Shown here: piece by piece, positions 17,403-26,474 of the stretch | Numbering within the stretch: position 1 is the stretch's first letter | Layout of the letters: the number at the start of each line of letters is the position of its first letter | NCBI RefSeq assembly: GCF_002927275.1 | Contig: NZ_PRKW01000005.1 | Location: 1-64,000, forward strand | Reading direction: 5' to 3' | DNA: 64,000 bases | From: Arthrobacter pityocampae | GTDB taxonomy: Bacteria > Actinomycetota > Actinomycetes > Actinomycetales > Micrococcaceae | The notes under the pieces: model-generated | The model's input: the letters and a program-made list of their open reading frames with translations, nothing else | What the model was told of the DNA's origin: nothing | Databases searched by the model: none | Position numbers and translations under genes: made by a program

Positions 17403-18158
17403 ATGCCGGATGAGAGGGAGTTGGCGGTCCAAACCGCTGATCATGAGACCGTGGCGTTGCTGCAGGACATGGTCCTCGACAGTGAGGACGTGCAGGAATT
17501 CCTGGACGGGCTGGTCCATGTCGCCGCGACCGCGTTCTCCGGGGCGCACGGCGAAGTGTTCTGTGGTGTGACCCTGCTGCGACCCCAGTCGATGATTACG
17601 GTCGCCAGCAGCAGTGAGCAGGCACGGGTTATGGACGAGGTACAGTACGGTTTCGACGACGGCCCGTGCCTACGCGCGGCCCGGGAGGGCTACACCGTGC
17701 ATATCCCGGATTTCCTCACCGAGTCCCGCTTTCCCGCCTACCGGCAGGCCATCGCCGGGCACGGCATCCGCGCCGCTTTGGGCATCCCCATCCGACTGGA
17801 GGCCGGCGCCAGTGCTGGCCTGGATTTCTACTCGACAGCACCTCATGCGTTCGATGACACCAGCATCGCCGTCGCGGAGGGTTTCGCCCGGGACGCGTCG
17901 AAGTCGCTGCGGTTGGCGGTCCGGATCGCCTCTCTGAGCGACACGTCCAAGCACATGCGCGCCGCGATGGAAGCCCGGACCGTCATCGATCTTGCGGTCG
18001 GCGTGATCATGGGACAGAACCGGTGCAGTCAGGACGAAGCGGTCGCGATTCTGCGCAGCGCCTCCCAAAGCCGGAACATCAAACTCCGCGATCTCGCGGC
18101 GGATCTGCTCGCATCCCTGGGCCAAGGGCAACCGGTCCGCACCCACTTCGACATATAG
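17403..18158 (+). CDS. GAF and ANTAR domain regulator
   Basis: A 251-aa protein. A GAF sensor domain occupies about residues 20-175 (FSGAHGEVFCGVTLL..., DDGPCLRAAREG), and a C-terminal ANTAR RNA-binding domain about 185-245 (TVIDLAVGVIMGQNRCSQDEAVAIL). ANTAR proteins bind paired stem-loops in mRNA and prevent termination; the GAF domain probably senses a small ligand or redox state. AAGGAGG lies 6 nt before the ATG. It is closely similar to the regulator at 27568, so the two look like paralogues. Confidence 0.9.
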   Translation: MPDERELAVQTADHETVALLQDMVLDSEDVQEFLDGLVHVAATAFSGAHGEVFCGVTLLRPQSMITVASSSEQARVMDEVQYGFDDGPCLRAAREGYTVHIPDFLTESRFPAYRQAIAGHGIRAALGIPIRLEAGASAGLDFYSTAPHAFDDTSIAVAEGFARDASKSLRLAVRIASLSDTSKHMRAAMEARTVIDLAVGVIMGQNRCSQDEAVAILRSASQSRNIKLRDLAADLLASLGQGQPVRTHFDI

Positions 18159-18201
18159 AGCCCGGCTGACAACACCTCGGACCGGTGAGCCCGGCCGCTG
18201 T

Positions 18202-19047
18202 TCACAGCTCCGACAGGGCACGGGGCCCGTTGACCTCGTCCTCCACGTCCAGGGCCAGAGCGCGCAGAGCGTGCACATCAGCGGTCGAGAAGGAACGGGG
18301 AACCTGATCCGCCACACACAAGGAGCCCACTAACCAGCCCAGCGGCCCTCGGACGGGATACCCGGCAAAGAAGCGCACATGCGGGTCGCCGCGCACAAAC
18401 GGGTTCTCCCTGAAACGCTCATCCGCCGAGGCGTCCTCGACGACGACGGGACCAGCCCGATGAAGTGCGGCGGTGGAGAGCGACACGGTCCGGGGAACGC
18501 TGCGCCGCAGCGGACCAATCACTGATTTCCCGAAACACCGGTCATCATCGATGACGGTGATCATCACCGAGCTGACCTGGAACCGATGCTGCGCCTGCCG
18601 GCTGATCCGATCAAAGCGATCCTCCGGACCCGTATCCAGCAGCCCGGTCCGGACAACGGCGTCCACACGTTCGGCTTCCCGCTCCCGAGGGGTCAGAAGA
18701 AACGCGCCAGCCGCCCCGAGCCCGTGCCCGGCGCCGCTCAACAGCCGCTCGGGCGAGGTATCCGCGCAGCGATCGACCCTCGTCCCGCTGCGAGCCTGGG
18801 ACAGCAGTGCATTCGCCGCGTCCACGAGGATCCGGCATTCCCCACCATCCAGAACCAGGACCCCTGCCAGGCACGCCTCAAGCTCGAACCAGGACGCCGT
18901 ACCCCCCATCGCGTAGTACCTGACCCAGAGATCCTCCACCCGCAGGTCCGTCGACGTCAGAGCCTCCCGGACCTGCCGGACACATAGCCATGTCTCCACC
19001 TGAACCCCCGCTGCCTTCGACCCCGACCGGTCGCCGCGACCTACCAC
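18202..19047 (-). CDS. GAF domain-containing protein
   Basis: A 281-aa protein. The C-terminal half (about 125-275) is a GAF domain of the type following 'VDAVVRTGLLDT...EDRFDRISRQAQHRF' with the DDDRCFGKSVIG and ENPFVRGDPHVRFFAGYPV motifs. The N-terminal 100 residues are an unassigned alpha/beta region (WVRYYAMGG...LDGGECRILVDAANALL). The start is uncertain; GTG codons downstream such as 18999 are possible. A palindromic ATCAGCATACTGAT element lies about 30 bp upstream on the coding strand. Convergent with the GAF-ANTAR gene. Confidence 0.75.
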   Translation of the reverse strand: MVGRGDRSGSKAAGVQVETWLCVRQVREALTSTDLRVEDLWVRYYAMGGTASWFELEACLAGVLVLDGGECRILVDAANALLSQARSGTRVDRCADTSPERLLSGAGHGLGAAGAFLLTPREREAERVDAVVRTGLLDTGPEDRFDRISRQAQHRFQVSSVMITVIDDDRCFGKSVIGPLRRSVPRTVSLSTAALHRAGPVVVEDASADERFRENPFVRGDPHVRFFAGYPVRGPLGWLVGSLCVADQVPRSFSTADVHALRALALDVEDEVNGPRALSEL

Positions 19048-19077
19048 CCTGCCTGTGCTCGTACACCACAGCTAATA

Positions 19078-19091
19078 ATCAGTATGCTGAT
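19078..19091 (-). promoter_or_regulatory. ATCAGCATACTGAT palindrome upstream of GAF gene
   Basis: A perfect 14-bp palindrome apart from its central four bases. Related AAGCATRCT elements lie upstream of the channel gene (22081-22101) and the DUF2382 gene (62308-62322), suggesting a shared operator or promoter element. Confidence 0.4.
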
Positions 19092-19134
19092 CATTTTGGG
19101 ATTGGCAAGCCTGGAAAGTCCTCCCTGTCGGAGG

Positions 19135-19562
19135 TCACAACTCCGGCCACGACCGAGGTGACTGTAGGAAAAACGGCATGAGAGGGTCTATCAGTTCACG
19201 CTCGTACTCGGCCAGGGTGGCCAGCATGTTCAGCATCAGCCGGCCCGTGGAGGTCGCCGGATCGATCTCATCGGAAAGGGACCGGACGAGGATCCCCCCG
19301 CTAATGCAGCAAAGTTCACGGTATTCAACACATCGATCAGGGACCGCCCCAACCGGTCGACCTGCCACACCACGACGGTGTCTCCTTTGCTGGCGTACTC
19401 GAGGAGCTTCCTCGTCCCGGGACGCTCCACCGCGGACCGACTGCCCGAGGTCACATCGGCGAAGGCGTCGCGTCGCTGCACCCCGACAGCGTGCAGCGCG
19501 TCGAGCTGCAGCTTCGCGTCCTGGGCCGACGTACTCACGCGGGTGTGCCCGAGATGCCTCAT
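19135..19562 (-). pseudogene. Decayed serine recombinase (resolvase/invertase)
   Basis: The start (Arg-His-Leu-Gly-His-Thr-Arg-Val-Ser-Thr) carries the catalytic Ser, and VVWQVDRLGRSLIDVLNTVN matches resolvase cores. Reading then shifts frame near 19305-19315 and continues as LVRSLSDEIDPATSTGRLMLNMLATLAEYERELI, stopping abruptly at 19189 where the C-terminal DNA-binding domain should follow. A frameshift plus truncation makes it inactive. It marks past mobile-element activity between the regulator genes and glutaminase. Confidence 0.8.
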
Positions 19563-19701
19563 TCCGCCAGTCTGCCTCATATGAAGCCGTCGCCAGTGTG
19601 ACTGCATGACGACTGTGCTGTCGGTCAGTGCCCCCGCTGAGCGAGCTCGACTCACGACAAGTCGGTGACCCCCAGGGTCGACGTGCCGATGCTCGACGAG
19701 G

Positions 19702-20670
19702 TCACTGCTTGGTGCGGGACGCGCGTCCCCTGCGGTCGCCGCCCGTCGCGGAGCCGAAGGCGTGCAGATCGAGTTCGACGCTCAGAAGGTCGGAGGCGAC
19801 TCGCCCGCGCACGCTCGTCCCTTGCTCGTCGAGAGGCGGGCTCATGACTGCGGCACCGAGCCGCCCGGGGGCGGCGAGCACGATCGCTCCGGAGACGCTG
19901 GACTTCGCGGGGATGCCGATTCCACGCATCCAACGGCCTGAACCGTCATACACACCGCAGGTCGCCATGACCGAGACGACGTCGCGAGCCACGGACGGCG
20001 GGACGACGCGCTCCTCCGTCACCGGGTTGACTCCGCCGCTGGCGAGGGTCGCCCCCATCACCGCGAGTGCCTTCACGTCGACCAGGACGGCGCAGGCCCG
20101 AGCGTAGACGGCGACGGCATCGTCGGCACCGACGTGCAGGGTTCCCTCCGCCCGCATGAGGTGTGCGAGAGCGTGGTTGCGGTCGCCGAGGAGGTGCTCG
20201 TTGTGGGCGACGCCTTCATCCACTTCGAGCCGGCGCCCGGCGAAGGCAGAGAGGCCTTGGAGGATTCGCTCGTTACGCTCATCGACATCGCTGCCGTCGA
20301 TGAGCGATGCCGTGAGCAGCGCTCCGGCATTGACCATCGGGTTCGGTGGGCGGCCGGTGCCGCTCTCGAGCTTGATCGCGTCGAAGGCTTCGCCGGTCGG
20401 TTCGATTCCGATGAGGTCCATGGCGTCACCATCCGTGTCCAGCAGAGCCAGGGCGAACAGGAAAGGTTTGACCGCCGACTGCACGCTGAACGGTGACTCC
20501 GCCTGCGTCGTGCCGCGCACCGTCCCGTCGGGCAGGGCCAGGGCCAGCGCGCATTGGTCGGCGTCCGCGGCGGCGAGTTCGGGGATGCTGTCGTCCACCG
20601 CCCCGCCGTTTTTTTGCATGACCCGCGCCCGCAGATCCTCGAGGTCATAGGCTCCTGCGTCCGGCATCAT
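19702..20670 (-). CDS. glsA: Glutaminase
   Basis: A 322-aa protein of the serine-type glutaminase family (GlsA), converting glutamine to glutamate and ammonia. The SVQSAVKPF segment holds the Ser-x-x-Lys catalytic pair; further family signatures are the GRPPNPMVNAGAL motif, the HNEHLLGDRNHALAHLM region and the C-terminal GIGIPAKSSVSGAI. The length matches the family. The ATG at 20670 is chosen (double Met) because homology begins shortly after; upstream codons encode unrelated low-complexity sequence. Monocistronic. Confidence 0.9.
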   Translation of the reverse strand: MMPDAGAYDLEDLRARVMQKNGGAVDDSIPELAAADADQCALALALPDGTVRGTTQAESPFSVQSAVKPFLFALALLDTDGDAMDLIGIEPTGEAFDAIKLESGTGRPPNPMVNAGALLTASLIDGSDVDERNERILQGLSAFAGRRLEVDEGVAHNEHLLGDRNHALAHLMRAEGTLHVGADDAVAVYARACAVLVDVKALAVMGATLASGGVNPVTEERVVPPSVARDVVSVMATCGVYDGSGRWMRGIGIPAKSSVSGAIVLAAPGRLGAAVMSPPLDEQGTSVRGRVASDLLSVELDLHAFGSATGGDRRGRASRTKQ

Positions 20671-21085
20671 CCGTCTACAGTGACACAAGTCGTGCTGAAT
20701 GAAGGCAGTAACGGGTGCGATCGACTGCGAGCAGGGTAATAGCCTGCGACGACAGGAATGACTTCCGGCCAACTCGACTGTCCCCTGCCACCGAACAGGT
20801 GTGGGGGCTGCCGTACAGATAGGTCGCAGGTTGTAGGCGCGCAGCCGGTCGGTTGGCGTGGAAGAGTTGACAGGCTTCCTGACTTCATGTGCTCGGCACA
20901 AGCTCCCCGCGCTTCGCTGCTTGTCCTGCACACCCCTGGACTACAGAAGCCATGCGCCCACTCACACACACCCACCTACGTCACTGACACGGGGAAGATC
21001 ACCTCGAGCGAGAAGTAGATGTGCGCAGCCTCATGCTGGCGTGGTCTTGCACGCAATGAGCGGGTTCGGCTGAGGTCCAATAGCT
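20671..21085. other. Intergenic region with no gene seen
   Basis: About 410 bp upstream of glsA. Short frames here have no supported start or family resemblance. It should contain the glsA promoter, but no convincing box was found. Confidence 0.4.
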
Positions 21086-21120
21086 GAGAGGGGTACTACC
21101 CGTCGGGTAGTACCCCTCTC
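21086..21120. terminator. Strong 16-bp hairpin downstream of channel gene
   Basis: GAGAGGGGTACTACCC (21086-21101) and GGGTAGTACCCCTCTC (21105-21120) are perfect reverse complements with a 3-nt loop. It lies about 75 bp past the stop of the minus-strand channel gene and is its likely terminator. Confidence 0.7.
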
Positions 21121-21196
21121 CCAGACCTTCTTCGTCCTGTCCGGGTGACGCCTCACCTGTAAGCCCAGGCAGATGGACCGTCAGGACAAGGGAGGA

Positions 21197-21970
21197 CTAG
21201 ATGCGGTGTGCACCATCAGGGCGGGCGTCGGTACGCTGACCGGCCTGGGCCTTGGCCTGCTGGGCTTTGCCCTTGAGTTGCTGACCGGCGGACGGGGCGG
21301 CGTCTGCGTGGGCTTTGATTTTCGGGGCTTCCTCTTCTGCCTTGTTCAGGTAGCCCTCCCAACGGCGGGACATCGGGCCGATGAGGCCTCCTCCGACGCC
21401 GACAACGATCACACCGACGACAGCCGCGAGGACCGCGATCAGGATCGGGGTGGTGACGGTCGTGGCGATCTCGACCTGGTTCAGGGCGGCGATGATGCCG
21501 ATGCCGAGGATGAAGACACTCGCAATGTTCGCCAGGACTTTGCCGTAGGACAGGCCGCCCAGAGCGTTCTGGATCAGCGACTTCACAGCCGCAGCGATGG
21601 CCGCTGCGATGACGACGATGACGATCGCGACGATGATCTTGGGCAGGAACGCAATGATGCCGGCGAGCAGGTCGCTGACCGGGTTGGGCCCAAAGACGCC
21701 GAAGGCGAACTGCAGGACGAACAGGACCAGGAAGTAGTAGACGATCTTCGAGACGATGTCGCTGGCATCGAGCTTGGACTGGGCCAGTGCCTTCTTCACG
21801 CCGCCGCGCTCGACCGCACGATCGAACCCGACCTTCTCCAGCAGCTTGTCCAGTGCCTTCGCGATGACCTTCGCGATGATCAGGCCAACGATCAGAATGA
21901 CGAGGAACAGGACGAGTTTCGGTACGAACTCGACAACGGTCGCCAGACCGCTTCTGAGAGTTTCTTCCAT
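21197..21970 (-). CDS. Mechanosensitive channel-like TM-helix protein (CmpX-like)
   Basis: A 257-aa membrane protein with about five transmembrane helices: residues 14-37, 70-90, 97-122, 135-157 and 170-195. It carries the conserved TM-helix repeat (LDKLLEKVGFDRA...) shared with MscS-related CmpX-like proteins, and ends in a hydrophilic Ala/Gln/Lys-rich tail. It probably responds to membrane tension or envelope stress; no MscS beta domain is present. The ATG at 21970 has GGAG 9 nt upstream. Divergent from the membrane protein at 22296, with a TAAGCATACTGATA element in the spacer. Confidence 0.75.
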   Translation of the reverse strand: MEETLRSGLATVVEFVPKLVLFLVILIVGLIIAKVIAKALDKLLEKVGFDRAVERGGVKKALAQSKLDASDIVSKIVYYFLVLFVLQFAFGVFGPNPVSDLLAGIIAFLPKIIVAIVIVVIAAAIAAAVKSLIQNALGGLSYGKVLANIASVFILGIGIIAALNQVEIATTVTTPILIAVLAAVVGVIVVGVGGGLIGPMSRRWEGYLNKAEEEAPKIKAHADAAPSAGQQLKGKAQQAKAQAGQRTDARPDGAHRI

Positions 21971-22080
21971 GAGTAAATGCTCCGTGGTGTGAGTGAGGGG
22001 CCGGTTTTCCAGGCGCCCCCAGCGCCACCAGCACATGTCAACCCCACAGTAGGGGTAGCCAAATACGAAAAGCAAGGCGG

Positions 22081-22101
22081 CTTAGTATCAGTATGCTTAG
22101 G
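22081..22101. promoter_or_regulatory. CTAAGCATACTGATACTTAG-like element between divergent stress genes
   Basis: An imperfect palindrome lying 110 bp before the minus-strand channel gene and about 195 bp before the plus-strand membrane protein gene. It shares the AAGCATRCT core with elements at 19078 and 62308. It could serve either gene. Confidence 0.4.
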
Positions 22102-22295
22102 TCTTGTACGTGGAGGCATCGCCTTTGCGAAGGAGTTATGAAGAGGCTCTTTCACCGCCCAAATTCGGGCGAACCATCAACTAGGCGCTGCCGTGGCCTT
22201 CCCCTGTCAATCCTTCGACGCCTTATCGGAGGCGCACCCCGGAGAAGGCTCCCACGAAACAGTACGGGTATGACTGAGATGAAAGAAGGTCTGAC

Positions 22296-22919
22296 ATGGC
22301 AGAGAACAACGCGTCCGGGGCGAGTACTCCCAAGAGCCGCAGGAACGACGTCGTCGCTGCGGAGAAGGAACGCTTCGGCGGCATCAAATGGGGCTCGGCG
22401 TTCTTCGGCTGGCTCACCGCCATCGGACTGACCGTCCTGCTCAGCGCCCTCGCCACCGCAATCGGCGCCGGCGTCGGAGCCGCGAACACCACCGGCGCAT
22501 CCGATGCGGCTAACCAGGCCACCGAGAACGCCGAAACCATCGGGATCGTCAGCGGGATCGTCCTGGCGATCGTCCTGTTCGTCGCTTACTACTGCGGCGG
22601 ATACGTGGCAGGCCGCATGGCGCGCTTCGATGGTGTGAAGCAGGGCGTCGCCGTGTGGCTGTGGGGCATCATGATCGCGATCATCGTGGCGATCCTTGGC
22701 GCTATCGCAGGGGATCAGTTCAACGTCCTTTCCAGCATCGGCGGCGCGCCGCAGATCCCGGTCGATGGCAGCCTGTTGACTGCCAGTGGACTCATCGCCC
22801 TCGCGATCGCCGTCCTCGTACCCCTGATCGGGGCGATCACCGGCGGTAAGGCCGGTATGCACTTCCACCGCAAGGTCGACCAGGTCGGCATCGACCACCA
22901 GTCAGGCCTGACCAACTAG
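22296..22919 (+). CDS. Four-TM membrane protein, YrzE-like
   Basis: A 207-aa protein with a charged N-terminus and hydrophobic helices near residues 32-60, 80-102, 115-140 and 160-185, ending in a His/Lys tail. It resembles the small YrzE/TIGR04086-type membrane proteins of unknown function. AAAGG precedes the ATG. It sits 170 bp before a PRC-barrel/DUF2382 gene in the same direction, a common stress-associated neighbour in actinobacteria. Confidence 0.7.
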   Translation: MAENNASGASTPKSRRNDVVAAEKERFGGIKWGSAFFGWLTAIGLTVLLSALATAIGAGVGAANTTGASDAANQATENAETIGIVSGIVLAIVLFVAYYCGGYVAGRMARFDGVKQGVAVWLWGIMIAIIVAILGAIAGDQFNVLSSIGGAPQIPVDGSLLTASGLIALAIAVLVPLIGAITGGKAGMHFHRKVDQVGIDHQSGLTN

Positions 22920-23087
22920 CCTTCACCGGCACAGCCCCCAGCCCCAGCGCCCCGAAGCCCCGGACGACGCAGTAGGCGACATCACGGTCGACCTGCGGGT
23001 GTCGGCTGGCTGCCACCACGGCGTCACCAAGATTTCCACCTCACATACGGCCGGGTACTTCGCCCGACCTACGACAAAAGGACTTCC

Positions 23088-23990
23088 ATGCTCACGCAGA
23101 ACGACATCGACAGCATCCTCTCCGGCCACGTCCTCGACAGCAATGGCACGAAGGTCGGCTCCGTCGGCCAGGTCTACCTGGACGACCAGACCGGTGATCC
23201 GAGCTGGGTCACCGTCAAGACCGGCTTGTTCGGCACCTCCGAGTCCTTCGCGCCCCTGCAGGGCGCGGTTGTCAACGGTGAGGACGTGACCGTCGCCTAC
23301 TCCAAGGAACAGGTCAAGGACGCACCCCGCGTGGAATCGGACGGCCAGATCAGCCCCGAGGAAGAGGACCGCCTCTACCGCCACTACGGACTCTCCGGTC
23401 ATGGCAATCACTCGGATCGCACTGAGACCACCGGCACCACCGGCGACACCGACACGAACACCACGGGTAGGACCACGGGAACGACGGCGGGGACGACCGG
23501 GTTCGAGCCCGGTTTCCAGGCCGGCGACGAGGGTCACGACCGCTCTGGCACCGTGGGCCACGACACCTCAGGGCCCACGACCGACGACGCGATGACCCGC
23601 TCCGAGGAGCAGCTCCGCGTCGGCACCGAACGCCGCGAAGCCGGCAAGGCCCGGCTGCGCAAGTACGTCGTCACCGAGAACGTCACCACGACCGTACCGG
23701 TCACGCACGAAGAGGTCCGCATCGAGCGCGAGCCCATCACCAACGCCAACCGTGGCGATGCCTACGACGGTCCCGCGATCAGCGAAGAGGAACACGAAGT
23801 CGTCCTCCACGCCGAGCGCCCCGTCGTGGAGAAGGAAGCTGTGCCGGTCGAGCGCGTCCGCCTCGACAAGGAAACCGTCACCGATCAGGAGACCGTCACC
23901 GACGAGGTCCGCAAGGAAGAAATCGAGATCATCGACGGCAGCACCGACGGAAGGACCACCGATGGGACCGATACCACCAGCCGGCGCTAG
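23088..23990 (+). CDS. PRC-barrel and DUF2382 (YsnF/AvaK) stress protein
   Basis: A 300-aa acidic protein. The PRC-barrel domain spans about residues 1-75 (GSVGQVYLDDQTGDPSWVTVKTGLFG). A Thr/Gly-rich linker follows (about 105-165), then the DUF2382 domain at 165-285 with the SEEQLRVGTERREAGKARLRK motif and paired Glu/Arg-rich repeats. Such proteins are linked to general stress and desiccation responses. A second copy lies at 61398, with a shorter linker. AAAAGGA precedes the ATG. Confidence 0.9.
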   Translation: MLTQNDIDSILSGHVLDSNGTKVGSVGQVYLDDQTGDPSWVTVKTGLFGTSESFAPLQGAVVNGEDVTVAYSKEQVKDAPRVESDGQISPEEEDRLYRHYGLSGHGNHSDRTETTGTTGDTDTNTTGRTTGTTAGTTGFEPGFQAGDEGHDRSGTVGHDTSGPTTDDAMTRSEEQLRVGTERREAGKARLRKYVVTENVTTTVPVTHEEVRIEREPITNANRGDAYDGPAISEEEHEVVLHAERPVVEKEAVPVERVRLDKETVTDQETVTDEVRKEEIEIIDGSTDGRTTDGTDTTSRR

Positions 23991-24037
23991 ATAGCCGTTG
24001 CAGGTGTAAGCGAATGACGGCCGCAGAGCCGGCTGTA

Positions 24038-24069
24038 CCGAAGGGCGCTGCACACGCAGCGCCCTTCGG
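24038..24069 (+). terminator. 13-bp GC-rich hairpin after DUF2382 gene
   Basis: CCGAAGGGCGCTG (24038-24050) and CAGCGCCCTTCGG (24057-24069) pair perfectly with a 6-nt loop, 48 bp after the stop. The following run is not T-rich. Confidence 0.65.
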
Positions 24070-24343
24070 CGTCATCACCACTGCCAGAGAACATCACCAT
24101 CCAGTCCTCCTTCGCCGCTGGTCGTGAACTGCAGCCCTGGCGGGACAGGTACCAAACCGCCCAATGCGTTTGTCCTGCAGGGCGAAGGGTGGCAGAGGGG
24201 AGCCCCTTGCGGGCATCAGATTCTCAACGGTGATGCTAGGCCAAGGTGCTGCCGTGAGCGAGCGGAGCTACATACATTTCGCGCCGGCCGACGACGGGGT
24301 TCCTGGAATGGACGACCGGTGAAAGGGTTCTAGGTGAAGGATT

Positions 24344-24963
24344 CTATGAGTCGTCGAGGGTGGCCAGGACGGAGGACACCAGACGGGCGACGACGGGGTC
24401 GGGCAGGCCCAGCTCGCGCCGATCTCCCGGTTCGACATCCCCGCAATGATGCCGGAAGCGACCTGCCCCTCCACCGGGGTGAACAACGCGGGCCGGTCGG
24501 AGAGCATCCACGAGAGCCGTTCACGGGCCCGGTTGATCGTGCCCGGCGCCAGCAGGGTCTCACCGACCGCCGCGCGCCGAACCCCACGGATCAGCCGGTC
24601 GTTCCCGACTTCCTTGAGCAGATACCCGCACGCCCCCGCCAGGATGGTGCTGCGTACTGCGGCCTCGTCATCGAAGCTCGTCAGCATCACACACCGGATG
24701 CCGGGGTCGATGGAACGGATCGTCCGGCACACCTCGGGACCCGTCCCGTCGGCGAGGCGGTGATCGAGGATGACCACGTCGGGTCGCAGATGCGCGACCT
24801 CCCGGCTCGCCTCGACCGCGGACCCGCTGCCGCCCACCACCTCGCATCCCTGGTCCTCCAGCAGATCGCTGAGTCCCTGTCGCACGAGTTCATGCTCTTC
24901 GCCGATGAAGACCCGCACCCGCCGGGAAGGACGACCCGTCGCGTCGGTTCCCAGCGAATTCAT
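24344..24963 (-). pseudogene. Response regulator (LuxR type) with frameshift in its HTH
   Basis: The receiver domain is intact (EEHELVRQGLSD, VVILDHRLADG with phospho-Asp, MLTSF, LLKEVG) and the HTH begins normally with VEGQVASGIIAGMSNREIGA. One base is missing near 24411-24420: the uninterrupted reading continues into unrelated sequence, while a one-base shift restores ELGLPDPVVARLV...LATLDDS and a stop at 24344. This is a disabled gene or an assembly error. The ATG at 24963 fits family starts. No histidine kinase is next to it. Confidence 0.8.
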
Positions 24964-25196
24964 CAGGACGCCCCTCAGATCTAAGCCTCCGCGGCCCACT
25001 CCCTGCGAACCGCGCCGCCCATCGAGAGGCCACTCCGCCCATCCTGCCGCAACGCGCCCCGCCGGCGGCAGAGACCAACGCCCCCACAACACCCCTAGAC
25101 ACCACGAAAACCTTGGTCCACCCGTCCAGGACCACTCGCCGGGCTCTAGGTCAGCAGCGACCTTTCAGTCACGCCGCACCATTCAAAGAACGACAG

Positions 25197-25230
25197 AGGG
25201 GAGTGCCCCTTTGTGAAGGAGCACTCCCCT
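25197..25230 (-). terminator. 10-bp hairpin after csbD-like gene
   Basis: AGGGGAGTGC (25197-25206) and GCACTCCCCT (25221-25230) pair exactly. It lies 37 bp past the minus-strand CsbD-family stop. Confidence 0.6.
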
Positions 25231-25266
25231 CGGGTCACGTCCTGACCGGAGGCGTGGCTGATCGGA

Positions 25267-25443
25267 TCAGTCTTTCTTGAAGACATCCTTGATCTTCTCG
25301 CCGGCCTGCTTCAGGTCGCCCTTGGCCTGGTCACCCTGGCCCTCGGCCTTCAGGCTCTCGTCGCCGGTTGCGTGCCCGGCGGCTTCCTTGCCCTGTCCGC
25401 CGAGCTTCTGGGCGGCATTGCTGATCTTGTCGTCGAGTCCCAT
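25267..25443 (-). CDS. CsbD family general stress protein
   Basis: A 58-aa hydrophilic Lys/Gly-rich protein with the CsbD pattern: DKISNAAQKLGGQGKEAAGHATGDESLKAEGQGDQ... and a Lys-rich end. CsbD-type proteins are small stress-induced proteins of unknown mechanism. The ATG at 25443 has AAGGAG upstream (read on the minus strand); longer readings of the frame have no family support. Confidence 0.85.
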   Translation of the reverse strand: MGLDDKISNAAQKLGGQGKEAAGHATGDESLKAEGQGDQAKGDLKQAGEKIKDVFKKD

Positions 25444-26217
25444 GAGCGTTCTCCTTCTGGTTGTCGTCCCTGATGGTGCGGCCGGAATCCGACCGACTTT
25501 CTCAAGCCTAGGTGTACTGTCTGGACGGGCACTGAACACCGCGGAACTCGCCGCCCTGTGGTACGAGAATGGCGCAGACCACTCAAGTTCACTTCTTCGG
25601 TCACGGCCAGCCATCGATCCAGTATCGGAATCATTTCAACGACGCTGCAGGGGAAAGAGACAGTAACCGTATCGTTAGCGTTCGAACGGTGTACGAGCAA
25701 CAGCCCCTCGGAGGATCACTGGGGCGGCTTGAACACCTCCGCGGCCACACTTCCCGCTCGGATGAGCATTCATCCGGCACGAAGGCCCTTCTAGGCGACA
25801 CACGGACGGTGACATGATCGGCCCTGTCATAGTCATGAGGACGACCAAGGCAGCACAGGTACCTCCTACGCGGCCGCTTCAGCTGCACACGCGGTGGAAT
25901 TCACAGGAGTGCTGAGTGTTTCCCTCAGAGAGCCGGCTTCTTGACTAGGTGAGGGGAACCCATCACCATTTTTTCGTTCCGGCAATGTCGTTGACTGAAT
26001 CTCACATACCGCGTCCAGCGACAGCCAAGTGCTCCCAGTGTGCGCCGTGCTTCTTCGAATCGCACCATCCATCCCGTCTTCTGGCCACATCCGCCTGATT
26101 CAGACCTCAACCGTCAGCCCCGAGAAGAATTGGAACCGGCCCACTTACTCGACCGCCAAGGCCCGTAAGGGGCCTTCGCCCCACCACGTGAGAAGGACGG
26201 GGCGTAGGCTGCGACGC
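25444..26217. other. 770-bp intergenic stretch with no recognised gene
   Basis: Several open frames of 60-90 codons cross here but none has a convincing ribosome-binding site, family resemblance or actinobacterial third-position bias. The GC content is lower than in the flanks, consistent with non-coding or decayed DNA. It must contain the promoter of the CsbD gene. Confidence 0.4.
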
Positions 26218-26367
26218 ATGACTACCTACGCTGAAGGTAACCCGATCCGGCTCCCACTCACGGAATTCTCCGAGCAGTGGGAAATCGATGCCATGGAAGC
26301 CGCTGCGGCTCTCAAACCCACTGAGATGTATGAGCATGAGGTGCCGGCAAACGAGCCCTCCGACTGA
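26218..26367 (+). CDS. Small hypothetical protein (49 aa)
   Basis: A short acidic protein (EFSEQWEIDAMEAAAALKPTEMYEHE). A hairpin AAGGCCC/GGGGCCTT lies about 45 bp upstream and GGACGG precedes the ATG. No family recognised; the case rests on codon usage and compact layout. Confidence 0.4.
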   Translation: MTTYAEGNPIRLPLTEFSEQWEIDAMEAAAALKPTEMYEHEVPANEPSD

Positions 26368-26474
26368 CCCGCGATCGCTAGGAGAACAGGCGCGCGGACG
26401 TCATGAGCCTAATTGGTCGGACGGTCCAGTAGTGAGGGGGAGCCGGGAAGCTGCGACAGAATGTGTGGGCGCAG

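Noticed and set aside
25569-25817. 82-codon plus-strand frame in the gap after csbD
   Set aside because: No Shine-Dalgarno site, no family resemblance and non-coding base composition; left as intergenic.
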